NCBI GenBank assembly: GCA_017518735.1
Contig: JAFWTY010000036.1
Coordinates: forward strand, 1 to 64,000
DNA: 64,000 nt
Source of the DNA: Lachnospiraceae bacterium
GTDB lineage: Bacteria > Bacillota > Clostridia > Lachnospirales > Lachnospiraceae
Direction of reading: 5' to 3'
Shown here: positions 1-7,940 of the stretch, one piece after another
How positions within the stretch are numbered: position 1 is the stretch's first letter
Layout of the letters: each line of letters begins with the position of its first letter
The notes under the pieces: model-generated
The model's database searches: none
Told to the model about the DNA's origin: nothing
The model's input: only the letters and a program-made list of their open reading frames with translations
Position numbers and translations under genes: made by a program

Positions 1-118
1 CCTGTCTCGCTCTGCAACCAACACCCTGCTAATTGGAAATCTGATAACTTAAGACTCTTTCCACGGGCATTACAGTTGTAGGGATAGATTGCGGCATTGC
101 TGCAAACGTGTTGTCCAT
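1..118 (-). pseudogene. PP2C-like phosphatase N-terminus, interrupted by an in-frame amber codon (partial)
   Basis: An ATG at 116-118 follows the FHA gene by 3 bases and has a strong GGAGAA ribosome site, so translation very likely starts here. The frame reads 29 residues and meets TAG at 29-31. The same frame then continues to the window edge as QGVGCRARQ. This resembles the start of PP2C-type Ser/Thr phosphatases, where a Gly-x-Arg-x-x-(N/Q)-E-D stretch begins the domain. A PP2C beside an FHA protein and Hanks-type kinases is a common bacterial arrangement, which supports the guess. The N-terminus carries an IPTTVMP motif also echoed in the neighbours. The stop could be a true nonsense mutation or a sequencing error, or the product could be a short peptide. 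Only about 120 bases are visible, so the family call is tentative. Confidence 0.4.
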
Positions 119-121
119 AGA

Positions 122-772
122 TTATTCTCCTACTTTTCCAAGGCCGTCCTGCCAGTTGAATTTCTCATCGCAGAAAGGAATAAAGATAAACTTGCTCTCG
201 CCCATTTCAATTACATCACCGCGACTTAACATCGTAGGGATATAAGTAGGCTGATCGTTTACATAAATTCCGTTCGTTCCGTCTGCAGGAATAATATGGA
301 AGTTATTGTGCTTGATGTCATAAGCAAGTTTTGCGTGATTTTCTCTAGAAATTGTAGAATCTCCTTTGATCACGATATCGCTCTTCTCACTACGACCGAT
401 GGTGTTGTTCTTGCCGTATACACGGTAATCTTTACCCTTGTCGGCACCCTCCACACATACAAGCCATCCAACAACAGGATCAACGTTCATGCTCTTCTGC
501 ATAACTGCTACAGTCTTGCCGATATCGTCGTCCTTCTTGTCTTCTGCATTGGATCCCTGATAACCTGCAGGTGCAACCGTTGCTCCTACTTCTCCTCCGG
601 GATTCATGGAAGACATCTCGGGAGCAGCACCGAATACACCAACCGTTTTGCCGATGTTCGGATATCCGCCGCCATTAAACTCCATGCGATTCATCCCACC
701 GCTGCAATAAGGACAGGAAGCATACTGAGTAGCTTCGTATAAATGTCCGTTTGCACATTCCATTAAAGCCAT
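122..772 (-). CDS. Zinc-ribbon plus FHA domain protein (216 aa)
   Basis: Probable cytoplasmic phosphothreonine-binding adaptor. The N-terminus has a zinc-ribbon-like pair: C6 followed by GHLY, then CPYC at about 20-23. Residues about 35-95 are a low-complexity linker with IGKTV at 40-44, GATV at 63-66 and IGKTVAVMQ at 84-92. The FHA domain covers about 105-205 and shows the conserved phosphopeptide-binding residues: G126-R127-S128, S142-R143, H146 and N167-G168. FHA domains bind phosphothreonine, and linker threonines in such proteins are often kinase targets (as in GarA-type proteins). The gene sits between two kinase genes and a PP2C-like start, consistent with one signalling unit. The start at 772 has AGGAGA upstream. 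The FHA assignment is firm; partners are inferred from context. Confidence 0.85.
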   Translation of the reverse strand: MALMECANGHLYEATQYASCPYCSGGMNRMEFNGGGYPNIGKTVGVFGAAPEMSSMNPGGEVGATVAPAGYQGSNAEDKKDDDIGKTVAVMQKSMNVDPVVGWLVCVEGADKGKDYRVYGKNNTIGRSEKSDIVIKGDSTISRENHAKLAYDIKHNNFHIIPADGTNGIYVNDQPTYIPTMLSRGDVIEMGESKFIFIPFCDEKFNWQDGLGKVGE

Positions 773-831
773 ACCTGTTTCTCCTTTTCTTTTTTTATTT
801 ATATGTTTTTGTGTTACAAATACATACCATG

Positions 832-3204
832 TTATTTATTGAACAGAATATCTTCAAATTCCATTGCAATATAGCCGGTCAGCAAATTGATGGAATACAG
901 ATCCGTATTTCCTTCCGGGTCGGGAGTTCCATAGAAAATCAGGTTTTCTCCGTTACGAATAGATGCAAATAAAAGTTTGGAACCGTAATCGAATTTTGCA
1001 AACTCATATGTTTCGCAGGTTTCTACGTTCGTTCTCGTAAGCTTATTTCTGTCTTCACTGGTTTTTGACTCGGAAATCAGATAACCGTCGGTAACAATAA
1101 AGTGTGTATAGGATTCGTCACCTGTCTGATCAACAAAGAAATAAGTTCCGTCATAACTGTCGTTCTTGTCGTAGTAATATCCCATGAGCTTATTGTTCTC
1201 ATCAAAACCAACAAGATACAGATATTTGTCGTCTGCCATGATATAACATTTGCTTCCGATGAAGTAATCCAGTTTCTTGGGCTCTGCCTCAAGATCTGCT
1301 GCAGGAACATAGTAGATTGCATCGGAATAGTTTCCTTCGGTATCAACAAAGAAGCAGAATCCATCGTAGAAAGTATATGAGAAATAATCACGGAACGTTC
1401 TCGTTCCCAGCTTCTGACCGTCGGATCTTCTGATGCAGGTAACGGTATCTTTATTATTTTCAATTACGTTGATGAAATAATAATCCTGGGTTACATACAT
1501 GCAATAAGGGTTATCGTATTCAGCCAATGCCGTAATCTCTTCACTGTAACCTAAACTCTGATAATATACTTTGCATTTACCGTCATAAATTCCGTAGAAT
1601 TCATCTCCAATCTGGGACATACAACGCCACAATACCGGCTTTCCTTCATCGTTGTTACGATAAACATAGTTATCACCCAAAGTATAAAGGTTCCACTGAT
1701 AGGTATTGGACGGAGTGTTACCGAAATCATCGGGATAAAGCTCGCTCTGCGTGAAATCTTTCTTCGGAATCACATATTCCGTATTCACTTCACTGGGCTG
1801 TTCGCTGGTTGAAGGGAAAATCGGAGTATCCGAAGTAGCTACAACGGTAGGCGTCTGAGATACCGGCTCTACCGGGGTAATCGGGGTATTCTGTTTTTTC
1901 TTCTTTGCTGCGGAACTTAAGACAACCGCAAGAATAATTCCGACAATTACAGGAACGGATGCAGCTGCGATAATAACCGGAACAAGCCACTTCTTCTTAG
2001 GCTGTGCAGGCGCGGAACTCTGTACTGCGGGAGCTGCCTGATTCATACTTCCGGATGCGTTCGGTTGCATAACGGTATTCTGCGGAACATTTTGCTGCAT
2101 AACCGTATTCTGAGGATTCTGCATAACGGTGTTCTGTACGCCATTGTTCATCATGCGATTCTGTGCATTTGCAGCCTGGTTCTGTCCATAGGTGGAACCA
2201 ACGGTATTCTGAACGGTATATCCGGCCTGAGGTGCATTCATTGCACCAACTGTAGCACCTGTAGCAACTGCGGGCGCGATTGCCGCAGCGGGAGCAGCTG
2301 CCGCATAGCCTGCCGTAGCTCCGGAAAGCAATGCCTGCTTAAACTGCAACATATTCTGAAAACGATCCTGGGGCTGAACATTTAAAGCCTTCAGGATAGC
2401 ATCTTCTGCACTTTTGGGAATCTGTACGCCGAGTGAACTGGGCGGAACAAGATCGTCCTCATCAAGACGCTCCACGGAATCGGGAGGTCTTCTTCCGGTA
2501 AGCGCAAAATAAAAACTTGCACCCAAAGCATAGATATCCGTAAAAGGTCCTTGTTTACCTCTACGGGTATACTGTTCTTTCGGTGCAAAGCCGTGTTTTA
2601 ATACAACGTCCAAACTTCTGGATTTATCTCCGAGGCTGTATCTTGCAGCACCGAAGTCGAGAAGTTTTACAACGCCACTGTTGGTAATATAAATGTTATC
2701 GGGTGTTACATCGCGATGGACGATTCCTTTGTTATGAACAACATATAAAGCATCCATGATCGGAACAAGCGTATTCTTTGCTTCCTCGTAAGATACTTTT
2801 CCACCGCGACTTTTAATATAGTTATCGAAGCTGGTCCCTTCGATATAATCCATTACAAAATAAGCGGTCCCGTTCTCTTCAAAATAGCTGTGAATTCTTA
2901 CAATGTTTTCGTTTCCGATAAATTGTGCAAGAGTTTCCGCTTCCTGAAGGAAACAGGTTTTACCGTAATTATAGCTTTCTCCTCTTTCTCCGGAGAACGG
3001 TGTAACCGTAATTGTCTGTGTTCGGGTTGCAAGACTGTCCGGGAAAAACTCCTTTACCGCAACTTTGCCTCCGGTCTTATGATCCAGCGCAGCATAAGTA
3101 ATACCAAAACCGCCCTGTCCCAATACCTTTTCAATGACATACTGCCCTGCAAGTACAGTACCCACAGGGAGCGCTAAAGGATATTTCGAATTGATTCCGT
3201 CCAT
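832..3204 (-). CDS. Membrane Ser/Thr protein kinase with extracytoplasmic sensor-like domain (790 aa)
   Basis: Hanks-type kinase. The catalytic domain occupies about residues 22-290: Gly-rich loop GQGGFG at 29-34, VAVK lysine K51, HRD at 163-165 and DFG at 183-185. The catalytic loop reads HRDVTPDN, so Thr167 stands where Ser/Thr kinases normally have Lys. A Gln/Asn/Ala-rich linker (295-402) carries three NTVMQ copies (T359, T367, T377). One membrane helix spans about 406-431, followed by a roughly 360-residue outer region rich in Tyr and Asp, like the propeller-type DUF5050 repeats, which may be the sensor. I chose ATG 3204 because it has GGAGAAATT before it and matches the start of the paralogue; a TTG frame opening at 3297 lacks a ribosome site. 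It precedes the FHA gene in transcription order. Confidence 0.9.
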   Translation of the reverse strand: MDGINSKYPLALPVGTVLAGQYVIEKVLGQGGFGITYAALDHKTGGKVAVKEFFPDSLATRTQTITVTPFSGERGESYNYGKTCFLQEAETLAQFIGNENIVRIHSYFEENGTAYFVMDYIEGTSFDNYIKSRGGKVSYEEAKNTLVPIMDALYVVHNKGIVHRDVTPDNIYITNSGVVKLLDFGAARYSLGDKSRSLDVVLKHGFAPKEQYTRRGKQGPFTDIYALGASFYFALTGRRPPDSVERLDEDDLVPPSSLGVQIPKSAEDAILKALNVQPQDRFQNMLQFKQALLSGATAGYAAAAPAAAIAPAVATGATVGAMNAPQAGYTVQNTVGSTYGQNQAANAQNRMMNNGVQNTVMQNPQNTVMQQNVPQNTVMQPNASGSMNQAAPAVQSSAPAQPKKKWLVPVIIAAASVPVIVGIILAVVLSSAAKKKKQNTPITPVEPVSQTPTVVATSDTPIFPSTSEQPSEVNTEYVIPKKDFTQSELYPDDFGNTPSNTYQWNLYTLGDNYVYRNNDEGKPVLWRCMSQIGDEFYGIYDGKCKVYYQSLGYSEEITALAEYDNPYCMYVTQDYYFINVIENNKDTVTCIRRSDGQKLGTRTFRDYFSYTFYDGFCFFVDTEGNYSDAIYYVPAADLEAEPKKLDYFIGSKCYIMADDKYLYLVGFDENNKLMGYYYDKNDSYDGTYFFVDQTGDESYTHFIVTDGYLISESKTSEDRNKLTRTNVETCETYEFAKFDYGSKLLFASIRNGENLIFYGTPDPEGNTDLYSINLLTGYIAMEFEDILFNK

Positions 3205-3246
3205 AATTTCTCCTGATAATGTTAAAAAAACATTAATACATGAAAA

Positions 3247-3275
3247 ATTATACAACAAATCAAGGAAAAATAAAA
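3247..3275 (-). promoter_or_regulatory. Possible sigma-A promoter of the first kinase gene
   Basis: A perfect TATAAT lies at 3247-3252 with a weak TTTTAT 17 bases upstream, placing a transcript start near 3240 and a 36-base leader before the ATG at 3204. The region is AT-rich, so a chance match is possible. Confidence 0.4.
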
Positions 3276-3307
3276 CCTTTTTATGCAATATTGTCAAAAA
3301 TAATTCA

Positions 3308-3335
3308 CCCTCTTAAATCGACTGATTTAAGAGGG
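3308..3335 (-). terminator. Hairpin terminator after the second kinase gene
   Basis: A perfect 12-bp stem (3308-3319 with 3324-3335, loop GACT) is followed on the minus strand by a T-rich stretch. It separates the two kinase genes, so each probably has its own transcript end. Confidence 0.65.
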
Positions 3336-3379
3336 CGAAAAGACTGTTTTTTAGTATCAATTCAATGTTTTTAAATGAT

Positions 3380-4465
3380 TCACAAGAAATAAATCAGTAA
3401 GCAGATTGCAACAACCAAAACAATTGCGCCGATAATGATAACCGGAACCACCCAACTCTTCTTGGAAGAGGTCTGATTATCCACTGCTTTTCTTGCGGAA
3501 TTACGATTAATCAACGACTCGTTCGACATCTGATTTTCTGCCGGATATTGCATTGCAGGATTTGCATTCTGTGCAAGAGGTTTTTTCATGCCATTTAAAA
3601 ACGGCGCTCCAAACTCCTTCATGGTTTGGAAACGATTCTCCGGACGCACGCTTAACGCTTTATAAATTGCAAGTTCCTCTTCTTTTGGTAACACAATTCC
3701 ACGAGATGATAAAGAAACCAGTGTATCTTTTTCGATTCGATCGATGGAATCAGGCGGTTTGTGACCGCAAAGGGCATAATAAAAAGTTGCGCCGAGGGAA
3801 TACACATCCGTAAACGGACCCTGTTTACCACGTCTTGAATACTGTTCAATCGGAGCAAAACCCTTTTTCAGAATGACATCCAGACTCTTTGTCTTATCAC
3901 CGAGGCTGTATCTTGCCGCACCGAAGTCCAGAAGCTTGATTTCACCCGAATTGGTAATATAAATATTATCCGGGGTTACATCACGGTGTACAATGCCTGC
4001 TTTATGAACTCTGTATAAGGCTTCCATAATCGGGAAAAGAATTCTTTTGGCATCTTCATACGTTACTTTTCCGCCGTTTTTACGAATATAGCGGTCAAAA
4101 CTGATACCGTCGACATATTCCATTACAAAATAAGCCGTCTGGTTTTCTTCAAAATACGTGTGAATCCGGACAATATTCGGATTTCCGATAAACTTCGCAA
4201 GAGTTTCGGCCTCCTGCGTAAAGCATGCTTTTCCATAACCAAAATCCACCATACGATCTCCGGTATACGGTGTAACGGTAGTTGTATTGGTACGGGTAAC
4301 AAGTGTATCCGGAAAAAACTCTTTCACAGCAACCTTTTTTCCGGTTTTATGATCGAGCGCCTGGTAGGTAATACCGAAACCACCCTGTCCCAATACTCTT
4401 TCGATTATGTATTGACCGGCCAAAACGGAACCGACCGGCAAAGCCAAAGGAAATTCCTGATTCAT
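3380..4465 (-). CDS. Ser/Thr protein kinase with C-terminal membrane anchor (361 aa)
   Basis: Paralogue of the kinase just downstream: the first ~290 residues align almost without gaps, with Gly-loop GQGGFG, K48 in VAVK, HRD at 160-162 and DFG at 180-182. The catalytic loop again reads HRDVTPDN, with Thr164 in place of the usual Lys. After a short Asn/Ser-rich linker it ends within a membrane helix (last ~25 residues), so it has no outer sensor domain and lacks the NTVMQ repeats. I set the start at ATG 4465 because AAGGTGA lies just upstream; a GTG at 4474 is inside that ribosome site. It follows trpS by 40 bases on the same strand. Probably a tandem duplicate that diverged by loss or gain of the sensor. 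Confidence 0.9.
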   Translation of the reverse strand: MNQEFPLALPVGSVLAGQYIIERVLGQGGFGITYQALDHKTGKKVAVKEFFPDTLVTRTNTTTVTPYTGDRMVDFGYGKACFTQEAETLAKFIGNPNIVRIHTYFEENQTAYFVMEYVDGISFDRYIRKNGGKVTYEDAKRILFPIMEALYRVHKAGIVHRDVTPDNIYITNSGEIKLLDFGAARYSLGDKTKSLDVILKKGFAPIEQYSRRGKQGPFTDVYSLGATFYYALCGHKPPDSIDRIEKDTLVSLSSRGIVLPKEEELAIYKALSVRPENRFQTMKEFGAPFLNGMKKPLAQNANPAMQYPAENQMSNESLINRNSARKAVDNQTSSKKSWVVPVIIIGAIVLVVAICLLIYFL

Positions 4466-4505
4466 GGAAATCACCTTCTCCCTTTATTTACCAGAAAGTC
4501 ATATC

Positions 4506-5510
4506 CTATCGGATTCTTTCCGGGAAACCGACTTTCTTCTGGACCTTTCTCAAAGTCTTGGTTGCATAATAGCTTGCTTTTTCGGCATTTTCTTTGATAA
4601 TACCGTCGATATAAGCTTTGTCTTTGGATAATTCATCAAATTTGGTCTGTAACGGTGTTAAAAGATCTGCAACCGCTTCTCCTACGGCAAGTTTGAAGTC
4701 GCCGTAACCTTTTCCGGCAAATTCTTTTTCCACTTCTTCAAAAGATTTTCCGCAAACGGCACCATAGATCTCAATCAAGTTGGATACGCCGGGTTTCTCT
4801 TCCGCATAACGGATTTCGGCATCGGAATCGGTTACCGCACGCTTGAATTTTCGGATTACGGTATCTCTGTCATCCGTCAGATAGATGCTGGCATTCGGAT
4901 TTTCATCGGACTTGGACATCTTCTTGGTCGGATCCTGGAGGGACATGATTTTTGCTCCCGCTTTTCCGAGATAAGGTTCCGGAACGGTAAATACATCGCC
5001 GTAAATATTGTTAAAGCGAATTGCGATATCTCTGGTAAGTTCCAGATGCTGAAGCTGATCCTTTCCTACGGGAACCACATCTGCCTGATAAAGCAGAATG
5101 TCGGAAGCCATCAGAACGGGATAGGTATAAAGACCTGCATTGATATTATCCGCATGCTTTGCAGACTTATCCTTAAACTGGGTCATTCTGTTCAACTCAC
5201 CCATATAAGTAAAGCAATCCAAAATCCATGCAAGCTCGGCATGTGCGCTGACGTGGGACTGATAATAAATACAGTTCTTTTCGGGATCAAGTCCTGCCGC
5301 AATATAAAGCATCAAAAGATTTCTTGCTTTTTTGCGAAGCTCCGCAGGATCCTGACGAACCGTAATGGAATGTAAATCCACAACGGAATAAAAGCACTCA
5401 TACTCTTCGCTTAATGTAAGCCAGTTCTTTAACGCTCCGAGATAGTTTCCCAAAGTGAGGGAACCGGTAGCCTGCATTCCGCTGAATAATACTTTCTTGT
5501 CGTTAATCAT
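4506..5510 (-). CDS. trpS: Tryptophanyl-tRNA synthetase (334 aa)
   Basis: Class I aminoacyl-tRNA synthetase that charges tRNA-Trp with tryptophan using ATP. The N-terminus has the TrpRS signature SGMQATGSLTLGNYLGA, whose TLGN is the HIGH equivalent (about residues 19-22). KKMSKS is near residue 196. Length matches bacterial TrpRS (about 330). It lies 39 bases after the GH13-like gene and before the second kinase, all on the minus strand; no T-box fits in the short gap, so it probably depends on upstream transcription. Confidence 0.96.
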   Translation of the reverse strand: MINDKKVLFSGMQATGSLTLGNYLGALKNWLTLSEEYECFYSVVDLHSITVRQDPAELRKKARNLLMLYIAAGLDPEKNCIYYQSHVSAHAELAWILDCFTYMGELNRMTQFKDKSAKHADNINAGLYTYPVLMASDILLYQADVVPVGKDQLQHLELTRDIAIRFNNIYGDVFTVPEPYLGKAGAKIMSLQDPTKKMSKSDENPNASIYLTDDRDTVIRKFKRAVTDSDAEIRYAEEKPGVSNLIEIYGAVCGKSFEEVEKEFAGKGYGDFKLAVGEAVADLLTPLQTKFDELSKDKAYIDGIIKENAEKASYYATKTLRKVQKKVGFPERIR

Positions 5511-5549
5511 TTGTAATATATCCTTCTTTCTTTAAATTACGTATTCGCT

Positions 5550-7412
5550 TTATTTTGCCTCAAAAATCACAACCGTTCTCGGAGGCACCGCAAACGATGT
5601 GGATCCGTTTGCCTCTTTTAACACGGCGCTGTCACCCGTCGTAAGCAGTTCGTTCCATTTTGCTTTCTTGATCAGATTCGGCATGGAAAAAATACGTTCT
5701 TCCCAGTGCATGTTAAAGGCAATGTAATAAAGCCTTGTAAAGCGTGTACCGATCTTGGAAGTAGTTTTTCCCTCACTCTTGGAATCGACAAGTTCCGAAA
5801 ACATCATGCCGATATGGTGCTTATCTCCGGAAAGATCGGTCTTCCATGCCTCTTCCTGATGGAAGGACAGATCCGGGAATCCGCAAAGTTCATGATCCAG
5901 CATGGTAAACTCGGAGGATACGTTTAAGAACGGTTTGCTCTTACGAAATGCAATCATCTGCTTCGTAAAATCAAGCATTTCCATTGCTGCCTTCGTCGTA
6001 TTCCAATTGACATATCCGATTTCATTGTCCTGGCAATATGCATTGTTATTGCCGTCCATGGAATTCAAAAATTCATCTCCTGCCGTAAGGAGCGGAGTTC
6101 CTGCAGCAAGCATCAGGGTCGAAACGGCATTTTTCATCATTTTCTGACGAAGCGCCAGAATGGCTTTTTTCCTGGTTTTACCTTCTGCTCCGCAGTTCCA
6201 CGAATAGTTGGAATTGCAACCGTCTCTTCCGTCTTCTCCGTTCGCCTCATTGTGCTTGGTATCATAAGAATACAAATCATTTAAGGAGAATCCGTAATAA
6301 TTGGTGATAAAGTTCACGGTTCCGATTCTCTCAGGAACTCTTTTCTCAAGACGGATGAATTCCGTAAGCATATCCGGATCCGCTTTTAAGAATTTACGCA
6401 TCTGATACATGTATTCGTCGGAATATACGCATAAATTCTTGTATTTTGGACGTTCGTTCGCCGAATAGATCTCTTCTTCGGGGATATAGTCATAAAACAG
6501 TTTTGTATTGGCAAACAGAGGATCCGTCGCAAGAAGCGTAATCGGAATGCGGTTGCCTTTAACATGGAAACCGTCAACATGGTATTCCATAACCCAGTGA
6601 CGGATTACATCCTGAATCATACTTCCCTTCGTATTATCCGGAAAATACAACTGCATTATAACTTCAATTCCGGCTTTATGCATCTCTTTTACAAGATAAC
6701 GCATTTCTTCACAGGGGTTATCTCCTGCCGCATAGGAAGCTTTCGGAGCAAAATAATAACCCTTTTTGAATCCCCAGTAATTTACTTTCTGCGGAATTTC
6801 CTCCAAAGCGATCTCGTAGCCTGTCTTTTTGCCGGCAGATGTTCTTTTTTCATATTCTTCAAATTCATAACAAGGGAGCAATTCGATTGCCGTAATACCC
6901 AAATCTTTCAGGTACGGAATCTTTTCGGTAATCCCCAAAAACGTTCCCGGATGTTTTACTTTTGAAGAAGAATGCATCGTAAAGCCGCGCACATGCATCA
7001 AATATAAAATCGAAGATGAAAAAGGCGTACATAACACATGGTCGTCTTCCCAGTCAAATTCACCTTCGTCCAGTGCGGAATATAATTCATAACTGTCGTT
7101 CTCTTTTATACCGAATTTCTCGTTTCCGAGAATCCTCCTTGAATAAGGATCGACAAATTCATGCTCATCATCATAGAAACGATATGCAAAATCGTGTTCC
7201 GAAATGTTTTCCACAATCATGGAATAGATATTTCCAACCCTGCAGCCTTCGGGAAAAGCTATTTTTTCTGTCTTACCGGCTTCTTTTCTGGACATCAGAA
7301 TAATACCGGAATTGCTTCCGTCGGTCGAAACCATGGAAAACTGAATTCCGTTATTCAACGGATAAGCCCCCAAAGGAAATGGATTGCCTTTTTTAATCGT
7401 AAACTGACTCAT
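5550..7412 (-). CDS. GH13 isoamylase/GlgX-like protein, probable pseudoenzyme (620 aa)
   Basis: The overall sequence is that of glycogen-debranching GH13 proteins: an N-terminal beta-sandwich module (about 8-100), a TIM-barrel region (about 130-500), and the block KHNEANGEDGRDG followed by SWNCGAEG typical of GlgX/isoamylase. The four GH13 catalytic regions are altered. Region I reads VIMQLYFPDN (251-260) instead of a D-x-x-x-N-H motif. Region II reads DGFHVKG (280-286), so Arg becomes His and the Asp nucleophile becomes Lys285. Region III reads TKLFYDY (303-309), with Asp where the acid/base Glu is expected. Region IV reads NFITNYYGF, replacing His-Asp with Tyr-Tyr. It should not hydrolyse glucan by the GH13 mechanism; glycogen binding or regulation is possible. 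It has its own promoter and stands before trpS. Confidence 0.8.
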   Translation of the reverse strand: MSQFTIKKGNPFPLGAYPLNNGIQFSMVSTDGSNSGIILMSRKEAGKTEKIAFPEGCRVGNIYSMIVENISEHDFAYRFYDDEHEFVDPYSRRILGNEKFGIKENDSYELYSALDEGEFDWEDDHVLCTPFSSSILYLMHVRGFTMHSSSKVKHPGTFLGITEKIPYLKDLGITAIELLPCYEFEEYEKRTSAGKKTGYEIALEEIPQKVNYWGFKKGYYFAPKASYAAGDNPCEEMRYLVKEMHKAGIEVIMQLYFPDNTKGSMIQDVIRHWVMEYHVDGFHVKGNRIPITLLATDPLFANTKLFYDYIPEEEIYSANERPKYKNLCVYSDEYMYQMRKFLKADPDMLTEFIRLEKRVPERIGTVNFITNYYGFSLNDLYSYDTKHNEANGEDGRDGCNSNYSWNCGAEGKTRKKAILALRQKMMKNAVSTLMLAAGTPLLTAGDEFLNSMDGNNNAYCQDNEIGYVNWNTTKAAMEMLDFTKQMIAFRKSKPFLNVSSEFTMLDHELCGFPDLSFHQEEAWKTDLSGDKHHIGMMFSELVDSKSEGKTTSKIGTRFTRLYYIAFNMHWEERIFSMPNLIKKAKWNELLTTGDSAVLKEANGSTSFAVPPRTVVIFEAK

Positions 7413-7471
7413 ATCTCACCTTTTTGTCCGAATTTGGACATAATTCTCCCATAATTGGAAAAGCGTATAGA

Positions 7472-7500
7472 ATTTTACCACATTTTCTTTCTACTTTCAA
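7472..7500 (-). promoter_or_regulatory. Sigma-A promoter of the GH13-like gene
   Basis: TTGAAA (7495-7500) and TAAAAT (7472-7477) are separated by 17 bases on the minus strand. The leader to the ATG at 7412 is about 53 bases and contains a short TGTCC/GGACA hairpin. Confidence 0.65.
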
Positions 7501-7533
7501 CGATTACAAATTTCGCGTACACCTTTATTTTCC

Positions 7534-7562
7534 TTGCTTTTTTACATAGGCAGGGTTAAAAT
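7534..7562 (+). promoter_or_regulatory. Sigma-A promoter of the DUF1292 gene
   Basis: TTGCTT (7534-7539), a 17-base spacer, then TAAAAT (7557-7562). Transcription would start near 7569, 24 bases before the ATG, leaving room for the GGAGGGG ribosome site. It is divergent from the GH13-like promoter. Confidence 0.65.
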
Positions 7563-7592
7563 TAAAAAAACGAAAACAAACCGGAGGGGTTT

Positions 7593-7937
7593 ATGGCAGA
7601 AATTAATAAAACGAAATCAGAAATCGAAAACGAAGAAGATATCACCGTAGAACTCGAACTGGATGACGGAAGTACCGTCAGCTGCGCTATCGTAACCATT
7701 CTTACGGTAAATGAAAAAGATTATATCGCTCTTCTTCCCATGGTTGACGAGGAAGATGAAACCTTCGGCGAAGTATGGTTTTATGAATACGTCGAAGATC
7801 CTGACAATTCCGAAGCTGAACCGGAATTAAAGTACATCGAGGATGATGATGTATACGAGGCAGTCTCCGATGCTTTCGAGGAATTCCTCGATACCCAGGA
7901 ATTTGACGAAATTATTGAGGATGAAGAAAACGAATAA
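7593..7937 (+). CDS. DUF1292 domain protein (114 aa)
   Basis: Small, very acidic protein matching the DUF1292 family (YrzB-like), which is widespread in Firmicutes and of unknown function. The core TVELELDDGS, the internal Tyr-Ile-Ala-Leu-Leu-Pro stretch and the Glu/Asp-rich C-terminus ending near FDEIIEDEENE are characteristic. No signal peptide or membrane segment is seen. GGAGGGG lies 8 bases before the ATG. In many Firmicutes DUF1292 genes sit near yrzL/ruvX-type genes; here it stands alone, convergent with a helicase gene whose end is 3 bases away. Confidence 0.85.
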   Translation: MAEINKTKSEIENEEDITVELELDDGSTVSCAIVTILTVNEKDYIALLPMVDEEDETFGEVWFYEYVEDPDNSEAEPELKYIEDDDVYEAVSDAFEEFLDTQEFDEIIEDEENE

Positions 7938-7940
7938 GAT

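Noticed and set aside
2065..2385. Plus-strand open frame rich in His, Ile, Asn and Cys
   Set aside because: It is the antisense of the repeat-rich NTVMQ linker of the kinase; composition follows the linker codons and there is no ribosome site.
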